NCBI GenBank assembly: GCA_029261535.1
Contig: JAJDBF010000007.1
Coordinates: forward strand, 51,571 to 115,570
Direction: 5' to 3'
Source: Nitrospinaceae bacterium
GTDB taxonomy: Bacteria; Nitrospinota; Nitrospinia; Nitrospinales; Nitrospinaceae
Length of the DNA stretch: 64,000 nucleotides
The notes under the pieces are model-generated. The model had not been told where the DNA came from, did not search any database, and saw only the letters and a list, made by a program, of their open reading frames with translations. A program made the position numbers and the translations under genes. Shown here piece by piece: positions 38,323 through 47,624 of the stretch (its first letter is position 1; the number at the start of each line of letters is the position of its first letter).

Positions 38323-39287
38323 TGTCTTTCTGGGAAGGACGTAAAGTTCTGGTTACGGGTTGTACCGGTTTTCTGGGATGGTGGCTGACATCTGAGCTGG
38401 TCCGCCATAAAGCGGAAGTAGTAGGGCTGGTGCGCGACATGACACCACAGGCTCCCTTCTTCGCCAAGGGCACCGATAAAAAAATCACCATGGTCCGTGG
38501 GCGTATTGAAGATTACGATACGGTTGAACGGGCGATCAACGAATATGAAATCGATACCGTGTTCCACCTGGCGGCGCAGGCCATTGTGGGCGCGGCCAAT
38601 CGCAATCCCCTGTCCACCTTTGAAGCTAATATCAAGGGAACCTGGATCGTGATGGAAGCCTGTCGGCAGAATAAACTGGTGTCGCGGGTCGTTGTCGCCT
38701 CCAGCGACAAGGCTTATGGAAACCACACCGTGCTCCCTTACAATGAAGACTTTGCCTTGCAGGGAAGCCATCCTTACGATGTTTCAAAAAGCTGTGCCGA
38801 TCTCATCGCGCTGACTTACCACAACACCTATGGAACGCCAGTGTGCGTCACCCGTTGCGGCAATCTGTTTGGTCCGGGAGACATGAATTACAACCGCATC
38901 ATTCCGGGCACCATGCAATCCGTCATGAAAAATAAGAACCCGGTCATACGCAGTGACGGTTCCCCCATGCGCGATTATGTTTTTGTTCTGGATATCGCAC
39001 GCGCTTACATGATGCTGGCCGAGCACATGGATGACACATCCATCCATGGCACGCCGTTTAACTTTGGCACCGGCGAACCGGTTTCCGTATTGGAACTGAC
39101 TCAGAAAATCCTCAAGGTTGCAGGCCGGGAAGACCTCAAACCCGATGTGCAAAACAGTGCGCATGGGGAAATCCTGCACCAGTATCTCTCCTCCACCAAG
39201 GCCCGTGAGGTTTTGGGATGGGAACCCGCCGCATCACTCTCCGACCGTCTACAGGAAACATTTGACTGGTACCGCGAGAATTCCTGA
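38322..39287 (+). CDS. rfbG: CDP-glucose 4,6-dehydratase
   Basis: A 321-residue SDR enzyme making CDP-4-keto-6-deoxyglucose. Motifs: TGCTGFLGWWL, FHLAAQAIVGAANRNPLSTF, SSDKAYGN (the CDP-glucose branch has SSDK or TSDK here), PYDVSKSCADLI, and GNLFGPGDMN. It follows rfbF directly. No rfbH, paratose or tyvelose gene is in the window, so the later steps of the deoxysugar route are elsewhere or the 4-keto product is used by another enzyme. Confidence 0.83.
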   Translation: MSFWEGRKVLVTGCTGFLGWWLTSELVRHKAEVVGLVRDMTPQAPFFAKGTDKKITMVRGRIEDYDTVERAINEYEIDTVFHLAAQAIVGAANRNPLSTFEANIKGTWIVMEACRQNKLVSRVVVASSDKAYGNHTVLPYNEDFALQGSHPYDVSKSCADLIALTYHNTYGTPVCVTRCGNLFGPGDMNYNRIIPGTMQSVMKNKNPVIRSDGSPMRDYVFVLDIARAYMMLAEHMDDTSIHGTPFNFGTGEPVSVLELTQKILKVAGREDLKPDVQNSAHGEILHQYLSSTKAREVLGWEPAASLSDRLQETFDWYRENS

Positions 39288-39337
39288 AAGTTTTTTTCAC
39301 AAAATACCGATCTATAAGTATCAGAATTCTAATGACT

Positions 39338-39367
39338 AAGGGGAAATGACCAGCATTCCCCCTTTTT
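39338..39367 (+). terminator. Hairpin terminator after rfbG
   Basis: AAGGGGAA pairs with TTCCCCCTT (one bulged C) around a 10-base loop and is followed by TTTTT. It ends the sugar-nucleotide unit and precedes the glycosyltransferase operon, which must start at its own promoter in 39370-39460. I see a TAAAAT at 39411 but no clear -35. Confidence 0.55.
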
Positions 39368-39462
39368 GGGGGTTGCTTTCCTCAAAAAACGAATTACACT
39401 TAAATCATTGTAAAATAAATGATTAGCGTTCCAACGCGACCCTTGAGGGAGGTTTTGAGGTC

Positions 39463-40470
39463 ATGCCCAAGGTATATATTGGAATCCCGACGCTCAACAG
39501 AAAACACCTTGTGCGTGAAACCGTAGAAAGCTTATTAAATCAGACATTTACAGATTTCTATGTTAAGATCAGCGACAATCATTCAAAGCAAGAGCAATCG
39601 GATTCGGTAGCGCAATTCGTCAGGGAACTTGACGATGAGCGGTTCCATTTTTTTCGTCAGCCCAGTAATTGCGGGGAATACGGACAGGGCCGCTATTTTT
39701 TTAAGGAGTCAGAAGGCGTTGATTTCTTTATGATTCTGCACGATGACGATGTGCTGAAACCGGATTATCTGGAAAAAGCACTGCAATCGCTTACCAAAAA
39801 TACCGAAATGGCGTTTTTTGTGGCCAACCCTTACCTGATGGACCAGGGAGGAACGCCTTCGGAAACGGATACTGAGCAGTATTTGAGGGAACATGGTCGA
39901 CGGGAACAGAATGCCGGGGAAATCGACGTGTTGACCACGCATTTGGCGTTGGGGTTCACCCCGATTTCCGGGACCCTGTTCCGGCGACAGGCGTTGGCGG
40001 ATTCCGGTTATGTCGACCCGGAGTGCCACGGCAATTTTCCTTTTGAGTGCAATATTTTCATGAGGCTCGGCGAACAGGGCGCGAAGGGGTGGTTTCAACC
40101 GGAAGAATTACTCGGGTTTCGCTTCCACAAGGAATCGCTCAGAAATTACCTCAAGCTCATGGACAATCCAAAAGTTGTGGACACCATGATTCATTTGTTT
40201 TCCACACGAAAATTTGAAGGCGAAAACGAAGGCCGACGAAAAGTTGTGCTGTCCCGACTTTACCGGGCGAAGTCTCTCATTCAATTAAGAAATGGACAGC
40301 CTGGTGAAAGCCGCGACTTCATTTTAAAAGCGGTGCGGGAGAATGTGCGATCCCTCAAGGCGTGGCTGACTCTGCCAGCACTTTTTCTGGCACCCGGACT
40401 CTTTTTAAAATTTTTGCCGAAACTGCCTGAACAACGGACTGCTCCGTTATTGGTAAAGGAGCCGAAGTGA
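39463..40470 (+). CDS. Family 2 glycosyltransferase
   Basis: A 335-residue GT-A enzyme with the N-terminal family 2 fold (VYIGIPTLNRKHLVRETVES) and the metal-binding triad MILHDDDVLK (about residues 89-95). The C-terminus has a hydrophobic segment (about 302-320) that could lie at the membrane. It transfers a sugar in the polysaccharide pathway; donor and acceptor are unknown. It is the first of 14 tightly spaced genes and overlaps the export gene by 4 bp. Confidence 0.9.
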   Translation: MPKVYIGIPTLNRKHLVRETVESLLNQTFTDFYVKISDNHSKQEQSDSVAQFVRELDDERFHFFRQPSNCGEYGQGRYFFKESEGVDFFMILHDDDVLKPDYLEKALQSLTKNTEMAFFVANPYLMDQGGTPSETDTEQYLREHGRREQNAGEIDVLTTHLALGFTPISGTLFRRQALADSGYVDPECHGNFPFECNIFMRLGEQGAKGWFQPEELLGFRFHKESLRNYLKLMDNPKVVDTMIHLFSTRKFEGENEGRRKVVLSRLYRAKSLIQLRNGQPGESRDFILKAVRENVRSLKAWLTLPALFLAPGLFLKFLPKLPEQRTAPLLVKEPK

Positions 40471-41225
40471 GGAAGTTGAAGGCAGTGGCACAGGGCTTGG
40501 GAGGACTCCTGCTTGCGGTGAGTTTGCTTTTTCTGACAGGTTGTCCAAGTCCCGTATCAAAAATTCCAAAGGTCGTGGAGCCAGAGGTGATCAAATCGCT
40601 CAAGCGTTACAAGAAAGAATTTGTGCTGGCTCCGGGCGATGTGATTGAAGTGGTCATTTACAGGAGTGAAGACTTAACGCGAACGGTCGGTATCCGGCAG
40701 GATGGATTTATTTCCCTGCCATTGCTGGATGAGGTCAAGGCCGCAGGTTTGACGGTCAAACAACTGGACGACTTACTGACCAAGGGTTATTCAGCAAGGT
40801 TGATCGATCCTGAGGTGACGGTGATTGTGACCAACCCGCATGAGCCTGTGGTGTTTGTCATGGGTGAGGTAGCCCTCCCAAAAGCAGTGCCGCTTCGCGA
40901 TGCGAGAACGGCGGCCCAGGCCATTGCCCGTGTTGGCGGTCTGGCACGTACCGCAGCGATGGATCATATCGCCATTATCCGTCTTGAGGTCGATGGTCAT
41001 ATCCATGCCAGAGTTGTAAGGAGGCACGACGCAGGTCAACCGGCCTATTACATGGCCCTGCAGAGTCAAATACTGCAAGCCGATGACCTGATTGTGGTGC
41101 CGGAAAGTCGACGCTCGCAATTTATACGGACCATTGAGGACTTTATTAACACCCCTGTGGGTGGGATTAATCAATTGTTGACGCCTTATTTTCAGTTCAC
41201 TTTGATTTCAGAAATTTCCAATTGA
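40467..41225 (+). CDS. Polysaccharide export lipoprotein (Wza/PES family)
   Basis: A 252-residue outer-membrane export protein. A lipoprotein signal (LLFLTGC, Cys at about 27) leads to the polysaccharide export domain: LAPGDVIEVVIYRSEDLTR, IRQDGFISLPLLDEVKAAGLT, and a SLBB domain (VVFVMGEVALP...). It is shorter than E. coli Wza (about 380 residues) and lacks the usual C-terminal barrel helix. It starts at GTG 40467, overlapping the previous stop, and is 3 bp before the Wzz-like gene. Confidence 0.86.
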   Translation: MRKLKAVAQGLGGLLLAVSLLFLTGCPSPVSKIPKVVEPEVIKSLKRYKKEFVLAPGDVIEVVIYRSEDLTRTVGIRQDGFISLPLLDEVKAAGLTVKQLDDLLTKGYSARLIDPEVTVIVTNPHEPVVFVMGEVALPKAVPLRDARTAAQAIARVGGLARTAAMDHIAIIRLEVDGHIHARVVRRHDAGQPAYYMALQSQILQADDLIVVPESRRSQFIRTIEDFINTPVGGINQLLTPYFQFTLISEISN

Positions 41226-41228
41226 ACC

Positions 41229-42926
41229 ATGAATGATATAGAAGCCATACCTCATCGCCCGGAATCGGATGCCTTCGACTTTCAAGGGTCCTGGGACAGC
41301 GTCAAGCATTCGATCTTTCGGCACAAACTGCTGATCGCGTTCACCTGCATGATCAGCCTGGGGTTCATGATCACTTTTTTCATTTACTGGCCGTCTACCT
41401 ATCAGGCGGAAGTGGTTCTGGCCGCAGACCCTGAGGACGACAGCACACGCGACAGTTTTTATCAGCTCTGGAATGTATTCCGCAAAGACCATTTACCGGA
41501 TGAGGCGCAGTTGATCACCGCCGGGGCAATCCTGGAAAAAGTAGTGATTGATCTGGACCTCACCTACGATGATGTGTTTCACCCCTTCATGAGCCACACG
41601 ACCTATTTGTGGACCCAGTCCTGGGTGGGCAAGCAATACCGGAAGATCAAAAAGAAAATTTTTCCGCCAAAGAAATCCATTTACGATGCGACTCCCGAAC
41701 AGATTGATCGCGCCCGCACCATGCACGATTTTAAAAAAGGGATTACCCTGAGTGCCGTGCCGGAAACGAATATCGGTCTGCTCGTTGTGCGCGGTCCTTC
41801 CCCGCGAGTGGCGCAGATTGCCAACCACCTGGTCAGCACTTACCTGGAACACCGGAAAATGCGTCACGTCAATGAAGCGGAAGATGCCTATAACAGTCTT
41901 TATGGAGAAGCGGAAAAGGTGCGTCAGGAACTGCTTCTGCATGAACTGGTGATGGAAGAGTATTTCACTGATAACAGCATCTTGTTGATGTTTGAAAAAG
42001 ACAAGGTCGAGATCGCACAATGGATTGAACTGGAAACTTCCATTGTGGAAAATAAATCGATGATCGCTACACTTGAAAGTACATTGAGCAAAGTAAATGA
42101 CCAGCTTACAAAAGAAAACAGGGAAATCACCAGTGTGCGGGTTTACCAGAAAAATTCCCTGAGAGAAACCTTGAAGGACCGGTTGGCAAAATTAAAACTG
42201 AGTCTGCAACAGGTGAAAGAAAAATATCGTCCAGAATCTCCAGAAGTCAGGGAGGTTAAAAACCAGATCGCTATGGTCAAGCAGTTGATCAGTAAAGAAG
42301 GGGAAGTCACCCAGTTTCAGACAACGCAAGTACTGAGCGAGACCTACGAGGGACTGCGTCAGAAAAAAAACCGTTTGGAATCTGAACTGGAGGGGACCCG
42401 GGCAGGTCTACAAATGAAGATTTCCGCCTCATCGAAAATGCGTGAACTGTTGCAGGGCATTCCCTCAAAGATGAAAACAACCAAGGGGCTGAACCGGGAA
42501 CACCAGATGCTCGAGAAAAAATATACGGTGCTTCAGGAAAAACTGATGGTCGCGGCGGTGTCGAAAGCCACCGCTCTTTCGGCTCCGCCATCATTGCGTG
42601 TGGTGGATTTTGCAGTGCCCCCGGAGAAAGCTTCGTTCCCAAATAAAAAAATATTTTTACTCATGGCTCTCGTGATCGGAATTCTCGCAGGCATTGGATT
42701 GGCACTCCTGATAGACCTGATCTACAACCCCTTGAGCAGTAACCTGCTGAAAACGAGTTCAGGATTGACCATTTACGCGACGGTCAGTCAGGATCGAGAA
42801 TTTATTGAACAACAGTTTTTGCAAGATCATGAATTGGATGACGACACAGATCAAAACCTCGACCTCCCGGATAGCGGGAAAAACAAGTCAGGGGTCGGAT
42901 CTTCGGTCGAGGAAGTTTCCCTCTGA
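41229..42926 (+). CDS. Chain-length determinant / polysaccharide co-polymerase (Wzz-like)
   Basis: A 565-residue PCP protein. It has two membrane helices (about 37-56 and 475-495), a Wzz domain at the N-terminal side, and a long coiled-coil periplasmic region (about 220-430) rich in Lys/Glu. A GNVR-like segment (VPPEKASFPNKK) lies before the second helix. It controls polymer length and couples synthesis to export. The C-terminal cytoplasmic tail is acidic and lacks a kinase domain; the separate next gene is the kinase-like partner. Confidence 0.86.
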   Translation: MNDIEAIPHRPESDAFDFQGSWDSVKHSIFRHKLLIAFTCMISLGFMITFFIYWPSTYQAEVVLAADPEDDSTRDSFYQLWNVFRKDHLPDEAQLITAGAILEKVVIDLDLTYDDVFHPFMSHTTYLWTQSWVGKQYRKIKKKIFPPKKSIYDATPEQIDRARTMHDFKKGITLSAVPETNIGLLVVRGPSPRVAQIANHLVSTYLEHRKMRHVNEAEDAYNSLYGEAEKVRQELLLHELVMEEYFTDNSILLMFEKDKVEIAQWIELETSIVENKSMIATLESTLSKVNDQLTKENREITSVRVYQKNSLRETLKDRLAKLKLSLQQVKEKYRPESPEVREVKNQIAMVKQLISKEGEVTQFQTTQVLSETYEGLRQKKNRLESELEGTRAGLQMKISASSKMRELLQGIPSKMKTTKGLNREHQMLEKKYTVLQEKLMVAAVSKATALSAPPSLRVVDFAVPPEKASFPNKKIFLLMALVIGILAGIGLALLIDLIYNPLSSNLLKTSSGLTIYATVSQDREFIEQQFLQDHELDDDTDQNLDLPDSGKNKSGVGSSVEEVSL

Positions 42927-42956
42927 GAATGGCCTGCTGGTTTAGGATTTGAACTT

Positions 42957-43574
42957 ATGAAACTCGATAAACACGCCTCTGCTTCGCGCTCCTACCGTTA
43001 TCTTGCCCGCCAGATTGAAAATGACCTGGGTGAAACCCAAAAAGCTCACGAAGTCGTGGTCACCGGTCCGGGATCTATTGAGTTTATCAATCAAACCATT
43101 TTAATGTTCGCCTACGGATTGAAAAATGAACTTGGCGGTAAAATTATCATCATTGATGCAACTTTCCGGAACCAGGGGGTGGGAGATTTCCTGGGCTACG
43201 AAGGCAAGCCGGGCCTGATGAATCTGTTGTATGAAGGCAACACAAAAATGGGGCAGATGATCAAGGCCACTCGCGTTGACGGTATCCACGTTCTCCCTGT
43301 AGGTAAATTACAGGAACAAACAAATATTTCCCTGAAAGGCGAGAAGGTAAAAGCAATATTTCAAAAACTGGGAACGGTTTATGATTATATTGTGATTCAG
43401 GTCGGCCCTTTGCAAAACGATACCCGTTATATCTCGCTTGCGGAGTATGCTGAACTTGTTTTGTTGCTGGTTGAAGAAGGTAATACCTTGTTAGGCGAAA
43501 TCGAAAGTTACCGCACAACGCTGGAAAACCATAACATTTCAAATTACCAGATCGTGATGTCTCAGAAGAGTTGA
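42957..43574 (+). CDS. BY-kinase/CpsD-like protein lacking the Walker motifs
   Basis: A 205-residue protein with the overall pattern of CpsD/ExoP-type tyrosine autokinases: an ASRSYRYLARQI lead, VVVTGPGSIEF where the Walker A P-loop should be, IIIIDATFRNQ where Walker A' (DxDxR) lies, and YIVIQVGPL at the Walker B position (the usual Asp is Gln). The P-loop lysine is replaced, and no C-terminal tyrosine cluster is present. So it is probably a non-hydrolysing partner of the Wzz-like protein, a structural or regulatory pseudo-kinase. The fold assignment is by motif order only. Confidence 0.68.
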   Translation: MKLDKHASASRSYRYLARQIENDLGETQKAHEVVVTGPGSIEFINQTILMFAYGLKNELGGKIIIIDATFRNQGVGDFLGYEGKPGLMNLLYEGNTKMGQMIKATRVDGIHVLPVGKLQEQTNISLKGEKVKAIFQKLGTVYDYIVIQVGPLQNDTRYISLAEYAELVLLLVEEGNTLLGEIESYRTTLENHNISNYQIVMSQKS

Positions 43575-43613
43575 GAAAGTGCCATCCCCTTAAAACCAAC
43601 TCGCTAATACCAC

Positions 43614-45170
43614 ATGGAACTCAACAAGAACAATATCAGGACGGGCATCACTCAGGTTTTTCTTGCAGTAATAGTTGCATTTGTTGTAGCCGCCTCTGTC
43701 GTCGCTATTTTCTCTGCCAAAAAAGTATTTGCGATCGCAATTTTTGGGGTCATTGGTTTACTTGCCCTCCTTTATATTTCTGGAAATCCCCGCCTGTTCT
43801 GCCTTTGGGGATTGATCCTCTCAGCACCCATCAGTCTGGGCAAAAGATTTTTTCCGATTCCGCACATGGGGGGAGCGGGCTCCTACAGTATCGAGTTGGT
43901 GGATGTTTTCATCCTCGCGTTGATGTTTTTTATCTTTCGCGATTTCAAATGGGGAAAAATAAAAAGTATCCGGATTTCAAGAGCGACCTTCTACTGGTCG
44001 GCCTTGATTCTGCTTGGAATATTTTCGGTAGCTCTCGGACCGTTCCGTCATATTCCCGCGCAGGAAGTGTTTCGTATGATCAAATTACTACTTCTGTATC
44101 TCGTGGTGATCAACGAACTGATGCGGGTCAAACAATTCATGCATGTGCTGGGGGCCTTGACGGTCAGTGTTGCTATCCAGGGCCTGGCTGGAATTATTCA
44201 GTACGTTTTTAAAATAGACCTGCATCTTCAGGCGTTGGGCGAAGCGTCTCAAGAGGCCATCAATATTGTTTCCAAGGCAACCTACCTCAGTAGCGGGGGA
44301 ACCTATCGCATCAGTGCCCTTCTCGGGCATCCCAACTTTCTGGCCGCATTCATGGCTCTCCTTCTGCCTGTTTTAATCGCCTCACTTTTTGGAAAAATTA
44401 AATTGCCCTATAAAATTGCCATCGCAATTTCGACCGTTATGGGGGGCATCGCCCTCGTGTTCACCCTGTCCCGAGCGGGATGGGTCTCTTTTGCGCTGGC
44501 GTTCGGAATTTTAATCCTGATGTCTTTCTATCACTTCAAGATGCGGCGCCGCTTCCTGTTTGCACGCATCGCCCTGATCGTGAGTGTCTTGATTATTGGG
44601 ATTGCTTTTTCCGGGCCGATCCTGAAACGGGTGACACAGAGCGATCCCAACGCACTCAGTTTTCGTTTTGAATGGAACGAAATTGCCTGGAAAATGGTGG
44701 CGGAAAAACCGGTGTTGGGGTTCGGTCTTAATTCGTTTGTCTTTCAAATGATTCCCTACTCGAAATACAAAACCCTTGAAAATATGCGGGACCGATTGGG
44801 CGATGTTCTGCCCGTCGTGCACAATATTTATCTCCTCACCTGGAGTGAACAGGGCACACTGGGAATGCTGTTTTTTATTGGCCTGCACATTCATGTACTC
44901 CGGCTAGGTTTCAGAAATGCCAATTTTTTTGAGGAGCGCATGCTGTTTATGATGAACCTGGGATGTTTAGCCGGTTTTATCGCTGTCATGGCGGATGGAA
45001 TGGTCAGTTTTTTTATCAGACATCCTCCGGGTGCCCGGGTTTACTGGATTGTGATTGCGTTGATCACATCGATCAATTACTGGTATCGCGAAAATCAATT
45101 AAATCGTCCCGTAGTTTTGGCCAGAAGTTCCGTACAGGAAACTTCCCGGTCGATACCGGCACGGGCCTGA
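43614..45170 (+). CDS. O-antigen ligase / Wzy-type polymerase
   Basis: A 518-residue integral membrane protein with about 11-12 helices. The Wzy_C domain is marked by the GHPNFLAAFMALLLPV stretch, the SRAGWVSF motif and VVHNIYLLTWSEQGTLG in the last third, which contains the conserved His. The family includes both lipid A ligases and polymerases. With one flippase pair and a Wzz-like protein in the operon, polymerase is favoured. It lies between the BY-kinase relative and the FkbM methyltransferase. Confidence 0.88.
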   Translation: MELNKNNIRTGITQVFLAVIVAFVVAASVVAIFSAKKVFAIAIFGVIGLLALLYISGNPRLFCLWGLILSAPISLGKRFFPIPHMGGAGSYSIELVDVFILALMFFIFRDFKWGKIKSIRISRATFYWSALILLGIFSVALGPFRHIPAQEVFRMIKLLLLYLVVINELMRVKQFMHVLGALTVSVAIQGLAGIIQYVFKIDLHLQALGEASQEAINIVSKATYLSSGGTYRISALLGHPNFLAAFMALLLPVLIASLFGKIKLPYKIAIAISTVMGGIALVFTLSRAGWVSFALAFGILILMSFYHFKMRRRFLFARIALIVSVLIIGIAFSGPILKRVTQSDPNALSFRFEWNEIAWKMVAEKPVLGFGLNSFVFQMIPYSKYKTLENMRDRLGDVLPVVHNIYLLTWSEQGTLGMLFFIGLHIHVLRLGFRNANFFEERMLFMMNLGCLAGFIAVMADGMVSFFIRHPPGARVYWIVIALITSINYWYRENQLNRPVVLARSSVQETSRSIPARA

Positions 45171-45188
45171 CTGGAAGAAAAATTATTC

Positions 45189-46091
45189 ATGTTCAAATTA
45201 CTGGCACTTTTATTCCGTAGCGTTCTTTGGTTCCCTAAATGGTGCTCCCGCCTGCCCTGGAAATATCGGGAAGTGATAAGAATCGGGGCCACCAAATTTT
45301 TAAACCGGGTGGAAAACCTCAATTATGAATTTGAGGAAAACGGTGAACAGCGGGTCCTGGAGTTTCTTTCGGAAAAAAAATTGCTGACTTCGGGCATCGT
45401 GTTTGATGTCGGTGCCAACATTGGTGACTGGACCCGCACCTTCGTTGAAATTTTCCCAGGGGTCACGCAAGTCCACCTGTTTGAACCGTATCCGCCGACA
45501 TTTGCAAAACTCAAAAACAACCGTGTCTTGCAATCGGGTTATGAATCCCTTTCATTTCAATGCAATGCTTTCGCCTTGGGCGAAGAAAAAATGTCTTCGA
45601 TGATCCGCGGAGTCGGGGCGGGGGACGTGAGAGCGGCACTCAAGGAAATCCCGAAAACATCGTGGGACCAGGCAACGGATTTCGTGGAATACCCGATTGA
45701 AATTGAAACCGGCGATTCCTATTGCAAAGCATCAGGAGTTGAAAATATTTCGTTCCTTAAAATCGATGTCGAGGGTTTCGAGCTGGGAGTTTTTCAGGGC
45801 TTCGAGGAAATGCTGTCTAGTCACCGCATTGATTTTATCCAATTTGAATATGGTCGGGTCAATGTACTCAACCGGGTCACTCTGCATTCCCTGATTTCAT
45901 TTTTGTCACGTTGCGGGTATGAAACGGCGAAAATTTACCCGACCTATTTGAGGTTTGGATACGATGAAATGCAGTGGGATGAAAACTGGGTCGGCCCTAA
46001 TTACATTGGTTTCTCCCCAAAAAAATTTGAGGAAATAAAACCTTTGCTGGAAGGCCCGAAGCGCGGCTACCAATTTCTTCCCATGCAATAA
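45189..46091 (+). CDS. FkbM-family methyltransferase
   Basis: A 300-residue SAM-dependent methyltransferase. Motif I is VFDVGANIGDWTR (about 76-88), followed by HLFEPYPPTF, and FLKIDVEGFELGVFQGF identifies the FkbM domain. Such enzymes O-methylate sugars; here the likely target is the polysaccharide or its end cap. The ATG at 45189 begins 18 bp after the previous stop. Confidence 0.9.
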   Translation: MFKLLALLFRSVLWFPKWCSRLPWKYREVIRIGATKFLNRVENLNYEFEENGEQRVLEFLSEKKLLTSGIVFDVGANIGDWTRTFVEIFPGVTQVHLFEPYPPTFAKLKNNRVLQSGYESLSFQCNAFALGEEKMSSMIRGVGAGDVRAALKEIPKTSWDQATDFVEYPIEIETGDSYCKASGVENISFLKIDVEGFELGVFQGFEEMLSSHRIDFIQFEYGRVNVLNRVTLHSLISFLSRCGYETAKIYPTYLRFGYDEMQWDENWVGPNYIGFSPKKFEEIKPLLEGPKRGYQFLPMQ

Positions 46092-46126
46092 CATGGGAAA
46101 ATTTATTTCAAACATCCCGGGTCGCC

Positions 46127-47596
46127 ATGCTTCATTTACCTAAAAATATAAAATGGTCGGTGCTGAAAAACGCTACCAGTCAAATCGGTGGCCGGGTTTT
46201 TCTGAGCCTGGCCCGTCTTTTAATTTCCATACTCATTGTGCGTTATGCCGGGGTCACCCGTTTCGGGGAGTACGCACTCGTGGTCAGTATTCTGATTCTC
46301 GGCGAGTGGCTGGTCGATTTCGGCTTCACCGAGATTTCCGTGCGCGACATGTGTCAGACCCCGAAGCGATCCCAATCCGTTCTCAATGCCCTCGCTCTGG
46401 TCAAGGCGATGCAGGGGGTGCTGGTTTATTTTCTGGTGGTCGGCATTTTTGTTGCGCTGGACTATCCGGACCCCGTGATCCGCGCCGGACTTTACGGTGG
46501 TATAGGATTAATTTTTTATGCAGGCGCGTTGGTGTTGAGAGCCGGGTTCCGGTTCCGCATGGAAATGGACAAGGATGTTTTGAGCGAAGTCATTGGTGTG
46601 CTGGCGATCATCCCTTTGATCTGGATCGCCGGAATCAATCACGCTTCTCTCGAAATCCTGGTGGTGTGCTATGCCTTGTCCCGCGTGATTTTTTTCTTTG
46701 GCGCGTTTTATCTGGCGAAAGGGTCCCTGCAGTTTCGTGTCACTGATGCAATAAAAGAGGAAATGAAAAAACTCGTCAGGAATTCCATCCCACTCGGGGT
46801 TATGGGGCTTCTGGTCAGTTTCTATGAAACCCTGATTCCTGTGTTCCTGTCCAAAATGGCGGATATGGAAGCGGTCGCTTTTTTCGCCTGTGCCATGCGC
46901 TTTGTGTTTCCCGTCATCATTGTATTGCACGCGATAGGTCACACGGTTTACCCCTTGCTTTCTTCCTACTGGCAAAAGGATCAGGAGAAATTTGAAAAAG
47001 TTCAGGAAGCCGCTTTGAACGCCTCGCTTCTGGTCGCGTCGGCCATGTTCTGCCTGTTGTATTCGATGGCGGAATTTTTGATGGGGCTGATCGATCCGAA
47101 AATGATCGAGGGCGCGTTCCTCCTGAAACTCCTTTCCTGGGTAGTATTGATCCGCACCACCACAACCGTGGTCTCGCCGCTCATTATTATTCCGGGAGGA
47201 CAAAAGAAAGCCCTTTGGATAACGGTCTTGACCCTTATACTGAAGGTCGTTGTGCTCAGTTGGCTGATCCCCGCTTACGGTTTGTTCGGTGCGGGGATCG
47301 GTTATATTGGTACAGAATTGGTTGGGGTGGTCCCCGTGGTGCTGGTCAGTCAATACCTGTCCGGCATGCGGATGAAATGGACGGTTCCCTTTAAATCCAT
47401 TTTGGCCGGAGTCCTGGTGATCGGTGCCGGAGAAATGTTAGGCGTGCTTGGTTTCTGGTGGAGCGGAATTCTGGTGCTCCCTGTTTTTGTTTTATGCGCG
47501 TTTTGTTTTGGAGCATTATCAATGGAGAGTATCAGCTGGATTGGACGGGAGCTGAGAAATAAAATGTCCGCTCCCAAGCAGGAGACTGTCGAATGA
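46127..47596 (+). CDS. Oligosaccharide flippase (Wzx-like), first copy
   Basis: A 489-residue protein with about 12-14 membrane helices. It belongs to the MATE-like/MVF polysaccharide transport family: FLSLARLLISILIVRYAG near the start, TRFGEYALVVSILILGEWLVDFG, and a C-terminal block of helices. It flips lipid-linked repeat units to the periplasmic face. A second flippase lies at 53014 in the same operon. Confidence 0.87.
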   Translation: MLHLPKNIKWSVLKNATSQIGGRVFLSLARLLISILIVRYAGVTRFGEYALVVSILILGEWLVDFGFTEISVRDMCQTPKRSQSVLNALALVKAMQGVLVYFLVVGIFVALDYPDPVIRAGLYGGIGLIFYAGALVLRAGFRFRMEMDKDVLSEVIGVLAIIPLIWIAGINHASLEILVVCYALSRVIFFFGAFYLAKGSLQFRVTDAIKEEMKKLVRNSIPLGVMGLLVSFYETLIPVFLSKMADMEAVAFFACAMRFVFPVIIVLHAIGHTVYPLLSSYWQKDQEKFEKVQEAALNASLLVASAMFCLLYSMAEFLMGLIDPKMIEGAFLLKLLSWVVLIRTTTTVVSPLIIIPGGQKKALWITVLTLILKVVVLSWLIPAYGLFGAGIGYIGTELVGVVPVVLVSQYLSGMRMKWTVPFKSILAGVLVIGAGEMLGVLGFWWSGILVLPVFVLCAFCFGALSMESISWIGRELRNKMSAPKQETVE

Positions 47597-47624
47597 AATT
47601 TACATTGGACCCATTAAATAAATA

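Noticed and set aside
46508..47353. 281-codon open frame antisense to the first flippase
   Set aside because: The product is a low-complexity charged sequence typical of the complement of hydrophobic codons.
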